This document shows, piece by piece, positions 1 to 10,525 of a DNA stretch of 64,000 nt. The position numbers and the translations under genes were made by a program. Every line of letters begins with the position of its first letter. The first letter of the stretch is position 1. A model generated the notes under the pieces. That model saw nothing but the letters and a program-made list of their open reading frames with translations, was not told the DNA's origin and did no database searches. The stretch is from the NCBI GenBank assembly GCA_034509735.1, contig JACGWO010000002.1, forward strand, positions 24,351,636 through 24,415,635. The letters run 5' to 3'. Source of the DNA: Sesamum alatum (taxonomy: Eukaryota > Streptophyta > Magnoliopsida > Lamiales > Pedaliaceae).

Positions 1-1569
1 CCTCCTTTTGTTCAATTGTTAACACAAAAGAACAAGAAGAAATCTTGGAGAGAGAGAGGAGAGAGGCGGAAGAGAGAGAGGGAGAGGCACACGAGTTCTA
101 GTATGTGTGTGTGTGTTGAAGAATCATCATCTCTCTAAAGGTGAAGGGCTAGGAGTATATATAGAGGAGGAGTTTAATCCTCTTCAAACTCCAACTCTAA
201 GAAGACTAATTTGACTAGGATTTTGACCTAGTCAAAGTCCTAGTCAAAGTAGTAATTTGACCTAGTCAAATTAATCCTAGCCATCCATCTCTCCTTTTAA
301 TCTCAACCATTAATTTAATTTAATGGAATATTTAAAACCTATTTAAATATTCCAAGGGCAATAAATAAATATATTAAATATAAATATTTATTCTTAGCCC
401 ATTAAATTAATTTTTTAATAAATATAATTTATTAGATAAATCCCTTTTATCCAATAAAAGGAATTAATTCTCTCCAAGAAAATTAAGGACCCAATTAAAT
501 CAAATTTAATCATTCTATTTCTCAAAATATTTAATTTCAAATTAAATATTTTAATGTGTGCGGATTGTGTGTGACTCTTTAGGTTCACCTTCAGCTAGAC
601 TTGGTCGGATTTCTAGAATCCGCCTGTTACCATAGGTGGCCATCTAGCAACGGTCCATGGCACTAGAGACTAGGTGAATGTACGGGGATGAACATTTAGG
701 CTCTGATAATACACTTGTCCTTCTGTCTACGGTCTCACCACTTAGGGTCTAGGGCACGTAAAAATGCAGGTACCCATTTAGGACCTAAGTGTCGGTCTGT
801 CCTTTACTAAACGCCGCAAGGGAAACCGTCCCTTCTGTTCTGTTACTGTGGTCACAGATTTTAGGGACAAGACACAAAGCATTGGTGAGACTCAAGTGTC
901 AATGTCTTTTGACAGGAGACAGATCCTTTCTTGAAAACTACTGTCACTCTGTACACTGGAGCTGCACTAGACATGGCTTATGACTACTCAAGTACTTCTT
1001 GACAATCTCTCACCATATCTAAGATACAACCCTTATATACAAGTAAACTCAACAGTTCCTCAAGTCAAAGGACTTGACCTATACTGTTGAAATCGGGAAC
1101 ACACACCATACCTAACCAACCCTACTCAAGGTCCTCCGTAAGACGGTTCCCGCGAGTCACCTCAGTCAGCTGCTCCCCAGCAGGCTAACCCACTAACACT
1201 GCTTAGATGACCTTCGTCACCCGTCGATGAAATACGACAGCAGATGCTTAGTGCAAGACTCAGGGGGAATCTCGGTACCCATTTTCGAGATTCCTTGACT
1301 TGGAGATTTCCGGACTGATTCGGCAGAACTGATTTCATGGACCTACCTCCAAGTGTAGTCCCAGTCCCCGAAATGTATTTTCAGTCTGTGGTCTTTGTTT
1401 GCATAGTGAACAGATATGTATAAAGCAGATAAAGTGAACACAAACAAAGTAAATGCCAAAAATGAATTTCACTTCTTATTCATTAATAATTTATCAAATC
1501 CTTGAAATTGTTTAGACATAGGTTACATTTTGCCTGCCAAGATTGGCTACATGATCACCTATTCTAACA
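1..1569 (-). mobile_element. 3' LTR of A1 (family A), partial
   Basis: The minus-strand LTR begins TGTTAGAATAGGTGATCATG at 1569 and runs out of the window. It matches A2 (1644-3788), the A1 5' LTR (10526-12519) and solo LTR B (21927-23906). The polypurine tract directly to its right identifies it as the 3' LTR of a minus-strand element. Roughly the last 0.4 kb of the LTR lies outside the window. It contains paired GACTAGG/CCTAGTC inverted repeats near 205-285 and an antisense open frame at 789-983. Confidence 0.88.
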
Positions 1570-1584
1570 ATCTCCCACTTGACC
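1570..1584 (-). other. Polypurine tract of A1
   Basis: Read on the minus strand, GGTCAAGTGGGAGAT lies immediately before the LTR start TGTTAGAATAGG. The same tract precedes the 3' LTR of D (30377-30390). It primes plus-strand DNA synthesis. Confidence 0.85.
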
Positions 1585-1643
1585 TTAAAGCCAATCGCCC
1601 ATATGTCTAATTCCCATCTTCTCAAGTTGTTGCGTATGAGTGC
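1585..1643 (-). pseudogene. A1 polyprotein, last codons of RNase H region
   Basis: Minus-strand codons end in HMGDWL followed by TAA at 1585-1587. The same ending, with TAG, is at 30376 in D. The preceding codons are across solo LTR A2, at 3789 and upward. Joining 3789-3793 to 1643 restores the order seen in D, where the conserved PLTKP-type end of copia RNase H leads into this tail. Confidence 0.8.
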
Positions 1644-3788
1644 TGAAAGATTGTGGATCGTCCCGGGAAATAGCGCGAATGCGGAAGCGCGGTATAAATT
1701 TAAAAACGAAATTTAAACATGCTTTTACGAAAAATAAAGAACACGTTTAAGGGGTGTTCCCTTGAAGTTCCCGGGTGTTTGGTGTATCTCATGAATTAAA
1801 AGCATACAAGAATCATGGAGGCCATAGGATTAAAAATAAACGAGGGACGAAAAAATAAATCGAAACCTACCGATTGTCGTTTTCATCTTCTAACCAGTAC
1901 TCGCGTTGTTCCCCGATTTGCACCAAATCTCGTATATGAGACTCTCCAAAATTGTGACACACAATCCACCCACGTATCTTGCACGTCGTGCTAGCGAACA
2001 AACAAGTATTTTGGAGAGAATGGATCAATCACACGTTATTAGGTTAACGGGATTAATCCTCCTATGTTCAATTGTTCCAAGAACAAAAGAACAAGAAAAA
2101 TAATTTTCTTGGAGAGAAAAGAGAGAGAAGGCGGACGAGAGAGGAGAGGGAGAGAAGAGTGTGTGTGTGTGTGTGTTTCAAGATTCATCATCCTTCCAAA
2201 GGTGAAAGGCTAGGGGTATCTATAGAGGAGGAGTTTAATCCTCTTCAAACTCTAACTCTAGAAGACTAATTTGACTAGGATTTTGACCTAGTCAAAGTCC
2301 TAGTCAGAGTAGTAATTTGACCTAGTCAAATTAATCCTAGCCATCCATCTCTCCTTTTAATCTCAACCATTAATTTAATTTAATGGAATATTTAAAACTT
2401 ATTTAAATATTCCAAAGGGCAATAAATAAATATAATAAATATAAATATTTATTTCAAACTCCAACTCTAGAAGACTAATTTGACCTAGTCAAATTAATCC
2501 TAACCATCCATCTCTCCTTTTAATCTCAACCATTAATTTAATTTAATGGAATATTTAAAACCTATTTAAATATTCCAAAGGGAAATAAATAAATATAATA
2601 AATATAAATATTTATTCTAGGCCCATTAAATTAATTTTTTAATAAATCTTATTTATTAGTTTAATTTTTATCTAATAAAAGGAATTAACTCTTTCTAAGA
2701 AAATTAAGGACCCGGTTAAATCCAATTTAATCATTCCATTTCTCCAAATATTTAATTCTAAATTAAATACTTAATGTGTGTGGATTGTGTGTGACTCTTT
2801 AGGTTCACCTTTCAGCTAGACTTGGTCGGATTCCTAGAATCCGCCCGTTACCATGGGTGGCCATCTAGCAACGATCCATGGCACTAGAGACTAGGTGAAT
2901 ATTCGGGGATGAACATTTAGGCTCTAACAGTACACTTGTCCTTCCGTCTTCGGTCTCACTACTTAGGGTCTAGGGCACGAAAATGGCAGGTACCTATTTT
3001 GGACCTAAGTGTCGGTCTGTCTTTACTAAATGCCGCAAGGGAAACCTCCCCTTCTATTCAGTTACTGTGGCCACAGATTTTAGGGACAAGACACAGAGCA
3101 TATGTGAGACTCAACTGTCAATGCCTTTTGACAGGAGACAGATCCTTTCTTGGAAGTTACTGTCACTCTGTACACCGGAGGTGCACTAGACATGGCTTAT
3201 GACTACTCAAGTGCATCTTGGCAATCTCTCACCATATCTAAGATACAGCCCCGATATACAGGTAAATTCAGCAGTTCCTCAAGTCAAAGGACTTGACCTG
3301 TACTGTTGGAACCGGGAATACACGTCATACCTAGCCGACCCTACTCAAGGTCCTCCGTAAGACGGTTCCCGTGAGTCACCTCAGTCAGCTGCTCCCTAGC
3401 AGGCTAACCCACTAACACTGCTTAGACGACCTTCGTCACCCGTTGATGAAATACGACAGCAGATGCTTAGTGCAAGTCTCAAGGGGAATCTCGGTATCCA
3501 TTTTCGAGATTCCTTGACTTGGAGATTTCCGGACTGATTCGGAGGGACTGATTTCATGGACCTACCTCCAAGCGTAGTCCCAGTCCCCGAAAATACATTT
3601 TCAGTCCGTGGGCTTTGTTTGCGTAGTTGAGCAGATATGTATAAAGCAGATAAAGTGAACACAAACAAAGTAATGCCAAATGAATTTCACTTCTTTATTC
3701 ATTAACAATATATCAAATTCTTGAAATTGTCTAGACATAGGTTACATTTCGCCTGCCAAGATTGGCTACATGGTCACCTATTCTAACA
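1644..3788 (-). mobile_element. Solo LTR A2 (family A) inserted in A1 RNase H
   Basis: On the plus strand it starts TGAAAGATTGTGGATCGTCC and ends CCTATTCTAACA. The flanks are AGTGC (1639-1643) and AGCGC (3789-3793), a TSD with one change. A1 RNase H coding sequence continues on both sides. At 2145 bp it is about 150 bp longer than its relatives, because a segment around 2250-2450 is repeated at about 2455-2612. An AG-rich (GT)n tract lies at 2110-2177. With no internal region it is a solo LTR, the product of recombination between the two LTRs of a former element. Confidence 0.93.
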
Positions 3789-6783
3789 AGCGCTCTGCGA
3801 CATAGGCTTTGTCAGTGGATCTACTGTGTTGTCTGCTAAGTTGACTCGGTCCATCCGAACGTCACCTCTTCCTACCATTTCTCTTAGAAGATGGTAGCGT
3901 CTAAGAATGTGTTTGGAACGGTGATGAGATCTCGGTTCCTTTGCTTGAGCTATTGCTCCGTTGTTATCACAAAAGATGACAACGGGCTCGGCGATGCTAG
4001 GCACCACACCCAACTCTTGGATGTAGTTTCTCATCCAAACCGCTTCCTTGGCAGCTTCTGAAGCTGCTATGTATTCGGCCTCAGTGGTGGAATCAGCAGT
4101 GGTTGCTTGCTTGGAACTTTTCCAAGCTACTCCTCCTCCATTGAGCTTGAATACATAACTCGATTGAGACTCGGCAAAATCGTCATCAGACTGGAAGCTA
4201 GCGTCGCTAAAGCCTTCCAGGATCAGTTCTCCATTGCCATAGACTAAGAACATCTTCTTAGTCCTCCTCAGGTACTTAAGGATGCCCTTAACAGCATTCC
4301 AATGTGCCTCTCCTGCACAAGACTGATATCTGCTTGTCACGCTTAAATCGTAAGCAATGTCGGGTTTGGTGCAGTGGACCGTATGTTGGATGCTTCCTAC
4401 GGCAGAAGCATAGGGGATGACTTTGATCCTTTCAAGTTCCTCATTAGTCTGCGGGGACTGTTTCTTGGATAACTTGATCCCATGCCTCATGGGAAGGAAT
4501 TGTCGTTTGGAGTTGTCCATTCGAAACCTTTTCAGGACTTTCTCCATATACGAGTTTTGGGTGAGCCCTAACATCCTTTTAGATCTGTCCCTGATAATTT
4601 GGATGCCTAGGATGTAAGAGGCTTCATCCAAATCCTTCATGGAAAACTGGGTTGATAACCATGCTTTTGTGTCACCCAACATTCTAACATCATTACCTAT
4701 GAGTATAATGTCATCCACATAAAGCACCAGGAACACTATAGAGCTCCCACTGACCTTCTTGTATACACAAGGGACGGATTCATTTTTGATGAAGTCATAA
4801 CCCCGTATCACTTCGTCAAAGCGAATGTTCCAACTTCGGGATGCTTGTTTGAGGCCATAGATGGACTTTCTGTTCTTCTCCAGTGATTGTGAAACCCTCC
4901 GGCTGATCCATATAGATCTCTTCCTCAACGAAACCATTGAGGAAGGCCGTTTTCACGTCCATCTGCCATATCTCATAGTCATACCATGCTGCTATGGCGA
5001 GCAGGATCCGAGTGGATTTAGTTATGGCTACTGGCGAGTAGGTGTCCTCAAAATCGACCCTGGGTCGTTGAGTGTATCCTTTAGCTACTAGCCTAGCCTT
5101 AAAAGTTGTGACTTCTCCATCAATGCCAATTTTGCGCTTATAGACCCACTTACAGCTAACTGGCTTAACACCTTTCGGTGGGTCTACAAGTCTCCAGACT
5201 TGGTTCTCGCTCATGGAGTCTATTTCGGTTTTCATGGCCTCAAGCCATTTTCCGGAGTCGATGTTAGACATCGCTTCTCCGTATGTCTTAGGATCGTTAT
5301 CCAGCAGACCGGTCATATTTAGAAAGCCATATCTCACTGGAGGTCTAAACTCTCTAGTTGACTTACGAAGAACGGGAACGTCAGTGGTGACTGTGGGTGT
5401 TGACTGTATAGGAGCTGGCGGTTCAGGTACCGGGGCTGGCCTTTCCTGAGGTTGTCCTTCATGCCTAGCATGCTGGACTTCTCGAGGTTGGTCAGTCCTT
5501 CGGGTATCTATCCTGAATCCTCTAAGTGAGGAATCCGTGGCTACCTCTGATGACTGATTTCCATCACTTGATTTCTCAAGGATCAGTTCATCGGGTTGGA
5601 TATCCTCTGGAAAGCCTTATTCCAAGAATACTGCGTTCCTTGAAACAAATACCTTTTGTTCCAGGGGGTCATAAAAGTAATAACCCGTAGTTTCTTTAGG
5701 GTATCCAACGAACCTGCATAAGCTAGACCTGGATTCTAGCTTATCTCCCACTAACCTCTTGACGTATGCAGGGCTACCCCACACTTTCAAGTAGTTGTAG
5801 GATGCAGGCTTGTCGTGCCATATTTCATATGGCGTTTGGGTCAATACACTGGTTGGTGCCAAATTTAACAACTTGGCCGCCGTTTCCAATGCGTAGCCCC
5901 AAAACGGACAAGGGCAATTTGGTAAAACTCATCATGGATCGAACCATGTCCAACAGGGTTCGATTCCTCCTTTCAGAGACACCATTCAACTGTGGTGTCC
6001 CGGGAGGTGTCCATTCTGAAATTATACCATTTTCTTTTAGATAATTAAGGAACTCAGTACTAAGGTATTCTCCGCCTCGGTCTGACCGTAGGATTTTAAT
6101 TTTGCAGTTGGTTTGGTTCTCAACTTCAAGTCTGAATTCTTTAAACCTCTCAAGAGCTTCAGACTTATACCTCATCAGGGATACATAACCGTACCGTGAA
6201 TGATCATCGGTGAAGGTTATGAAGTAGGAGAACCCACCTCGGGCCTGCGTCTTTAGTGGTCCACATACGTCTATATGGACCAAGTCTAACAGACCTGTGG
6301 CAAGCCTGCTTTGTCCTGCAAAGGGCTTTTTGGTCATTTTCCCTCTTAGACAGGATTCACAAGTTGGTAGTTCACTCAAGTCCCCTACCTCTAGGTTCTT
6401 TGAGTCTACCAATCTTTTCATCCTGTCTTGGGATATGTGACCTAGCCTAGCATGCCACAGTCGTGCGTTCCCGTTATTATCTATTTTACATTGGTTGGAG
6501 AGGAGTTTGGGGCATTCCCTCTTCCAATGCCCTTTTTCACGGCAATTGATACATATGTCATATGCTCTCGATTGTTGCTTGGAAAAAAACCTTCCATTTT
6601 CCTTTGCCTTTCCCCTCTTTGGCAATGGGAACACTCTTAGTGTTTGTAGCTGCATTGACGGCTTTTCCCTTTTCCCTTCTTTCTTTTCCAACGTCCGGCA
6701 CCCTTGCCTTTCATTTTGGAAGTTGAAGCACCTCCAAACAATACCGAAGGCGTGGACTTTTGGTCGTTGCCTCGTATTGCACC
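3789..6783 (-). pseudogene. A1 copia pol (gag end, integrase, RT, RNase H), degenerate
   Basis: Minus strand, in order: the end of gag with an intact CCHC knuckle, CINCREKGHWKRECP (about 6552-6508); the GAG-pre-integrase motif LWHARLGHISQDRM; the integrase core with DVCGP, SDRGGEY and SERRN carrying the D-D-E residues (about 6300-5930); RT with the intact catalytic motif YVDDIILIGND (near 4720); and RNase H with ATTADSTTEAEY and FCDNNGAI, ending at the A2 insertion. The defects are these. The aspartic protease expected between knuckle and integrase is absent: PKLLSNQ runs straight into the pre-integrase segment. A frameshift lies near 5905 in integrase. A TAA stop is near 5617. A 17-bp deletion near 4870 lies between AAAGTC repeats. 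The copy is non-functional. Confidence 0.92.
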
Positions 6784-9019
6784 TGTTAGAATAGGTGACC
6801 AGAAAGCCAATAGGTTTGGCGATTTGTAACCTATCTGACAACTTGATGTAAATGTAATATTATTATGTGATGAATAAGATGAGTGTTCGTCACCAATGGT
6901 ACCTTCTTTGTTGCGCTCATGTTACATTTGTTAAAACGGTGTTTAACTTATATCGCAACAAAGCTCACAGACCATGGATAACAACTCGTGCAGTTGGGCC
7001 ACGCATTGGATGGTGGTCATGAAACCAACTGATTAAGAGTTGGGTCTGAAACGTTCCAAGTCGAGAACCTCGAGACAGGGCATCGAGAGTCCTATTGAGA
7101 CTTGCGTCAAGAGTCGTGTTCATTGGATGAGTGTCGTGTTTCATCGGCGACAGGCGTGGGACGCCTACACGATCTTGATGGGTTGAACGACTGTGGTCGA
7201 GCCGACTAGACTGACTCGCGGGGATCATCATATGGAAGCCTTGGAGGCTTGGTCGGTATGGTTGGTTTTCCCCGGTTCCGATAGTACGGGAGTAATCCTT
7301 AGACTTGAGGGATCATGGCAGTCGCGTGCACATGACGGCTGTATCTTGGATCTGGCGAGAGGTAATCATTCTGTAAGATGATTATCATAAGCCTTGTCCA
7401 GTGCAGTCGGAATATGTAGCGAGGACGATGGATTCCAAGAAGAGGATCCGTCCCCTGTCAGTATGTGACAGAGGTATCTCCTATGCACTCGGAGACACGT
7501 TCATGCTGTTTGAAGTTGTGGCCACAGTGGTTGGTCGAACAGGGAATGGTTTCCTGTGTCGATGCAATGAAGCATACGTGGTCTCGAGTATTAAGTATAG
7601 ATGCCTAGTCAAGGATGGGAACCAACGCCGAATTCCATATCCTAGACTAAGGCCGGGAGACGGTAGACGGAAGGATCGTACCCGTATGGAACGGCGCCTA
7701 AATGTTCACGCCAATTCACCTAGTCTCTAGTGCCATGGACCGTTGCAAGACGGCCACCCATGGTAATGGGCCCTTGTGGGACACGGGCCCAAGTCTAGCT
7801 GAGGGTGAACCTAAAGGGTCACACACAAATCACTGAGGAGGTTGAGAAATCGACTTGGAGTCAATCTCGAAGGATAAAATAAGTAATTGGATTACTTAAG
7901 GGAAAGTCCATTGGATGGACGGGCCGATATTGTATCGGGCTTCCGTTTAATCGGTAAATTGGATTTTTGATTAAATATGGAAAGTTGAGACGTTGAGACG
8001 TTGGATCTTTTAATTGGATTAAAAGATCAACGAGAATAATTTAAATTGACATTAAATTGGATTTAATGTTGGGTTCGTCGTAATTGGATTACGATAAAAC
8101 CCGGTCCGTTAAATTATACCCGAGAGGAGAAATAATTCCTATTTTGGAATAGGAAGAAGTTGGACTTCTTCCCTTAATTAAACATGGCCGACATGCTCCC
8201 TTGGAGGAAGCAAAATCAGCCATGTTTCATGCTAGGTGGTATGTTCACTTATCTCTTTTGGAAAGAGACAAATCAACTCCAATCAAGCTCTTCCCTTTTG
8301 GTATGATTTGATCATACCATAAATTTTGGTAGGCTTGATTGAAGAATTGACGGTGATTGATTGAAATGAATCTTGACATCCTTGGATGAACCTAGACACA
8401 TTCCAATAATCACATTAATTATGTATATATATTAGAATATACAACACCAAGCACAAGTGATTCATTATTCATCTTTTTCTAGGAAAAACAGAAGACAAAA
8501 TCCCTCTCCTCTCTCTCAACTCTCGTCCCTCTCGTCCCTCTCTCCCTCTCCTACACTTGTGTTCTTCACTTGATTTTGAATCAAGAAGAAGAACAAAGTA
8601 AGTTTAAGAGAGCACTAATTCATAGTGTTCTTCTCTTAAACCGATTCCTTCTTAAACCCGTTCTTTTCTAGCAAGAAGACCGTGTGTTTCTTCCGGTGTG
8701 GTGTGGATCACCTTTGGAGAATCCATACGTTTGGATTTCGTGAGCATTCCGGAGAAGGAACAACGCTAGTAGCCGGGAGCATACGCTAAACAATCAAAGG
8801 TAACGGTTTTATTACGCTTTGATTGATCTAATATACATCTATGCCCTATGTGTTTAAATATATGTTTCTAATATTTACACATCCTATATCGAACGCCCGG
8901 TTGAGCATCCAAGGGTACACCCCTTGGGATTCGTTTATTTAAATTAGATTTAAATTTACACCCCTTTTCTCGCTTTCTCGCTTCTGCTCGCGCTCCCGAG
9001 CGGATCCGCTTGTCCTTTA
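6784..9019 (+). mobile_element. Solo LTR C1 (family C) inserted in A1 gag
   Basis: It starts TGTTAGAATAGGTGACCAG and ends near GGATCCGCTTGTCCTTTA, where the usual terminal CA has become TA. The perfect 5-bp TSD GCACC lies at 6779-6783 and 9020-9024. Gag codons continue across it: ...HELINMLV on the right and QYEATTK on the left. A likely TATA stretch, TGTATATATATTA, lies near 8420-8433, followed by a CT-rich tract (8500-8565). A hairpin (CCAAGG...CCTTGG type) lies at 8907-8930 near the 3' end. No internal region remains. Confidence 0.93.
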
Positions 9020-9593
9020 GCACCAACATATTGATCAACTCATGAATGCCGTTCTCAAGTGCGTTCATGTTATAGTTAACAATAAATTGGTCGAAGGAGG
9101 GTGGGAGAGACTGAAGGATCACATCTATGTACGTCTCATTATCGAGGCCTGCCTTTAGGTCCTCGAGCTTTTCCACCAGGGTAAGCATTTTAACCCCGTG
9201 CTCTTGTACAGAGGATCCTTCTGTTATTTTGGTTCCAAAGAACGCCTTAGTCGCGACATACCTAGTATGCCGGTCCGGGACTGCATAGCAATCCTTTAGG
9301 CGAGCCATAATGGAAGGGCCATCGTCTGGCCTTTCATATTGCTTCTGAATCTCATTTGTCATTGAAGCAAGTATGACGCTACGGACCTTCCGGTTATTCT
9401 TATGCAAAGTCTCGAACGTCTCACGTTCTTTTGGCGTGGATCCTTCCGGTAAGGTCCTAGGGAGAGGCTCGTCCATGACGTAGCCTTGGTTCACGTAATC
9501 TAGGACTATCCTGAGATTGCGCAACCAATCGTTGTAATTGGTTCCATTGAATTTGTTGGTCTCAAGTATGGTTGATAGTGGGTTCTTAGACAT
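9020..9593 (-). pseudogene. A1 gag, N-terminal part (UBN2-type copia gag)
   Basis: It begins MSKNPLSTILETNKFNGTNY at 9593 and runs to HELINMLV at the C1 insertion. The pattern FNGTNYNDWLRNLRI at about residues 14-30 and later LQSLPPSFDQFIVNYNM is typical of copia gag. The gag of D at 26346 and of E at 16051 share it. The open frame seen here is cut by C1; the remainder of gag continues at 6783. Gag packages element RNA into virus-like particles. The start is supported by the same MSKNPL start in D and E. Confidence 0.9.
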
Positions 9594-10511
9594 TTTAAAT
9601 CTACATTTAAAAAACAGAGTTCGCGATCAGCAGAATTTAAAAGGCGGCGGAAGTTTGATAAATAATTAAACGCTTGGTCTTTAGTCATTTAATGCTCCCA
9701 CTATTTATACGAAAACACGATACTCTCAAACGTTGTTTTCGTGAAATATTTTCCTAATGGGCTTGGGATCCACAACGAATTTTTCCATACCCCGCTTTTA
9801 TGAAAAAATATGGTACAACCGTTGGCAATAATATTTCCCGTTTGGGAAGACCCTTCCTCATTATTTGTAGGTAAGTTACCCCGGGATTTCAACCAATAAA
9901 CTTAACCTCCCAAAAATAATATTCTTAGAAAATAGGCCAAATTAAACAAAATGAATTTTTAGTATAATCCAAAAATTAGAAAGAAAAATTGAAAATAACG
10001 AGAAAAGCGACGGCGTCAACCGGCTGCCGCCACCGGCAGCAGTCAGCCGGCACGCAGGTCAGCAGGCCAAGCCTGCAGCCCCTGCGTGCGCGCGCGCCTG
10101 ATCAGCAGCTATCTGCACGGCAGCGCGCCGGCAGGCTACCGCGTGCGCAGGCTCCTCTGCCCGCGTGCCAGCCTGCCGGCCACTAGCGCGCGCGCGACCC
10201 TTCCAGCACGCAGTCGCGCGCGCGCGGCTTCTCTGGCTCCCCTGCCTGCGCGCGCCTGCCTTGCCTGAGCACACAGTGCGCGTGGTCAGCCACCGACTAG
10301 CCGCGTGCTGCGTTTTTCTCCATTTCATTCGATTTTTGCCCCCCGTTTCTCAAGAAAAACAGAAAACACCAACATACCAAAATTATACGAAATTGAGAAC
10401 AAGAAAAACGACTTGCTTTAACGATAAAATATCAAGAAATAATTAAAACATGCCAAACACGTTTTTCATGCTCAAAACGCACACAAAACCCTAGACCTAT
10501 ACACCAAACCG
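9594..10511 (-). other. A1 leader with GC-rich block
   Basis: This is non-coding sequence between the primer binding site and gag. It is AT-rich except for a strongly GC-rich island at about 10008-10310 made of GCGCGC, GCCTGC and CGGCAG words. Equivalent islands occupy the same place in E (17480-17560), D (24590-24910) and J (60890-60990). The leader is about 1 kb shorter than those of D and E and lacks the conserved stem found there, which suggests a deletion. Open frames through the island are low-complexity Ala/Arg/Pro strings and were not called. Confidence 0.75.
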
Positions 10512-10524
10512 GGCTCTGATACTA
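10512..10524 (-). other. Primer binding site of A1 (initiator Met tRNA type)
   Basis: The minus strand reads TAGTATCAGAGCC, one base from the standard TGGTATCAGAGCC complementary to initiator methionine tRNA. It lies one base downstream of the 5' LTR end at 10526. Confidence 0.82.
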
Positions 10525-10525
10525 C

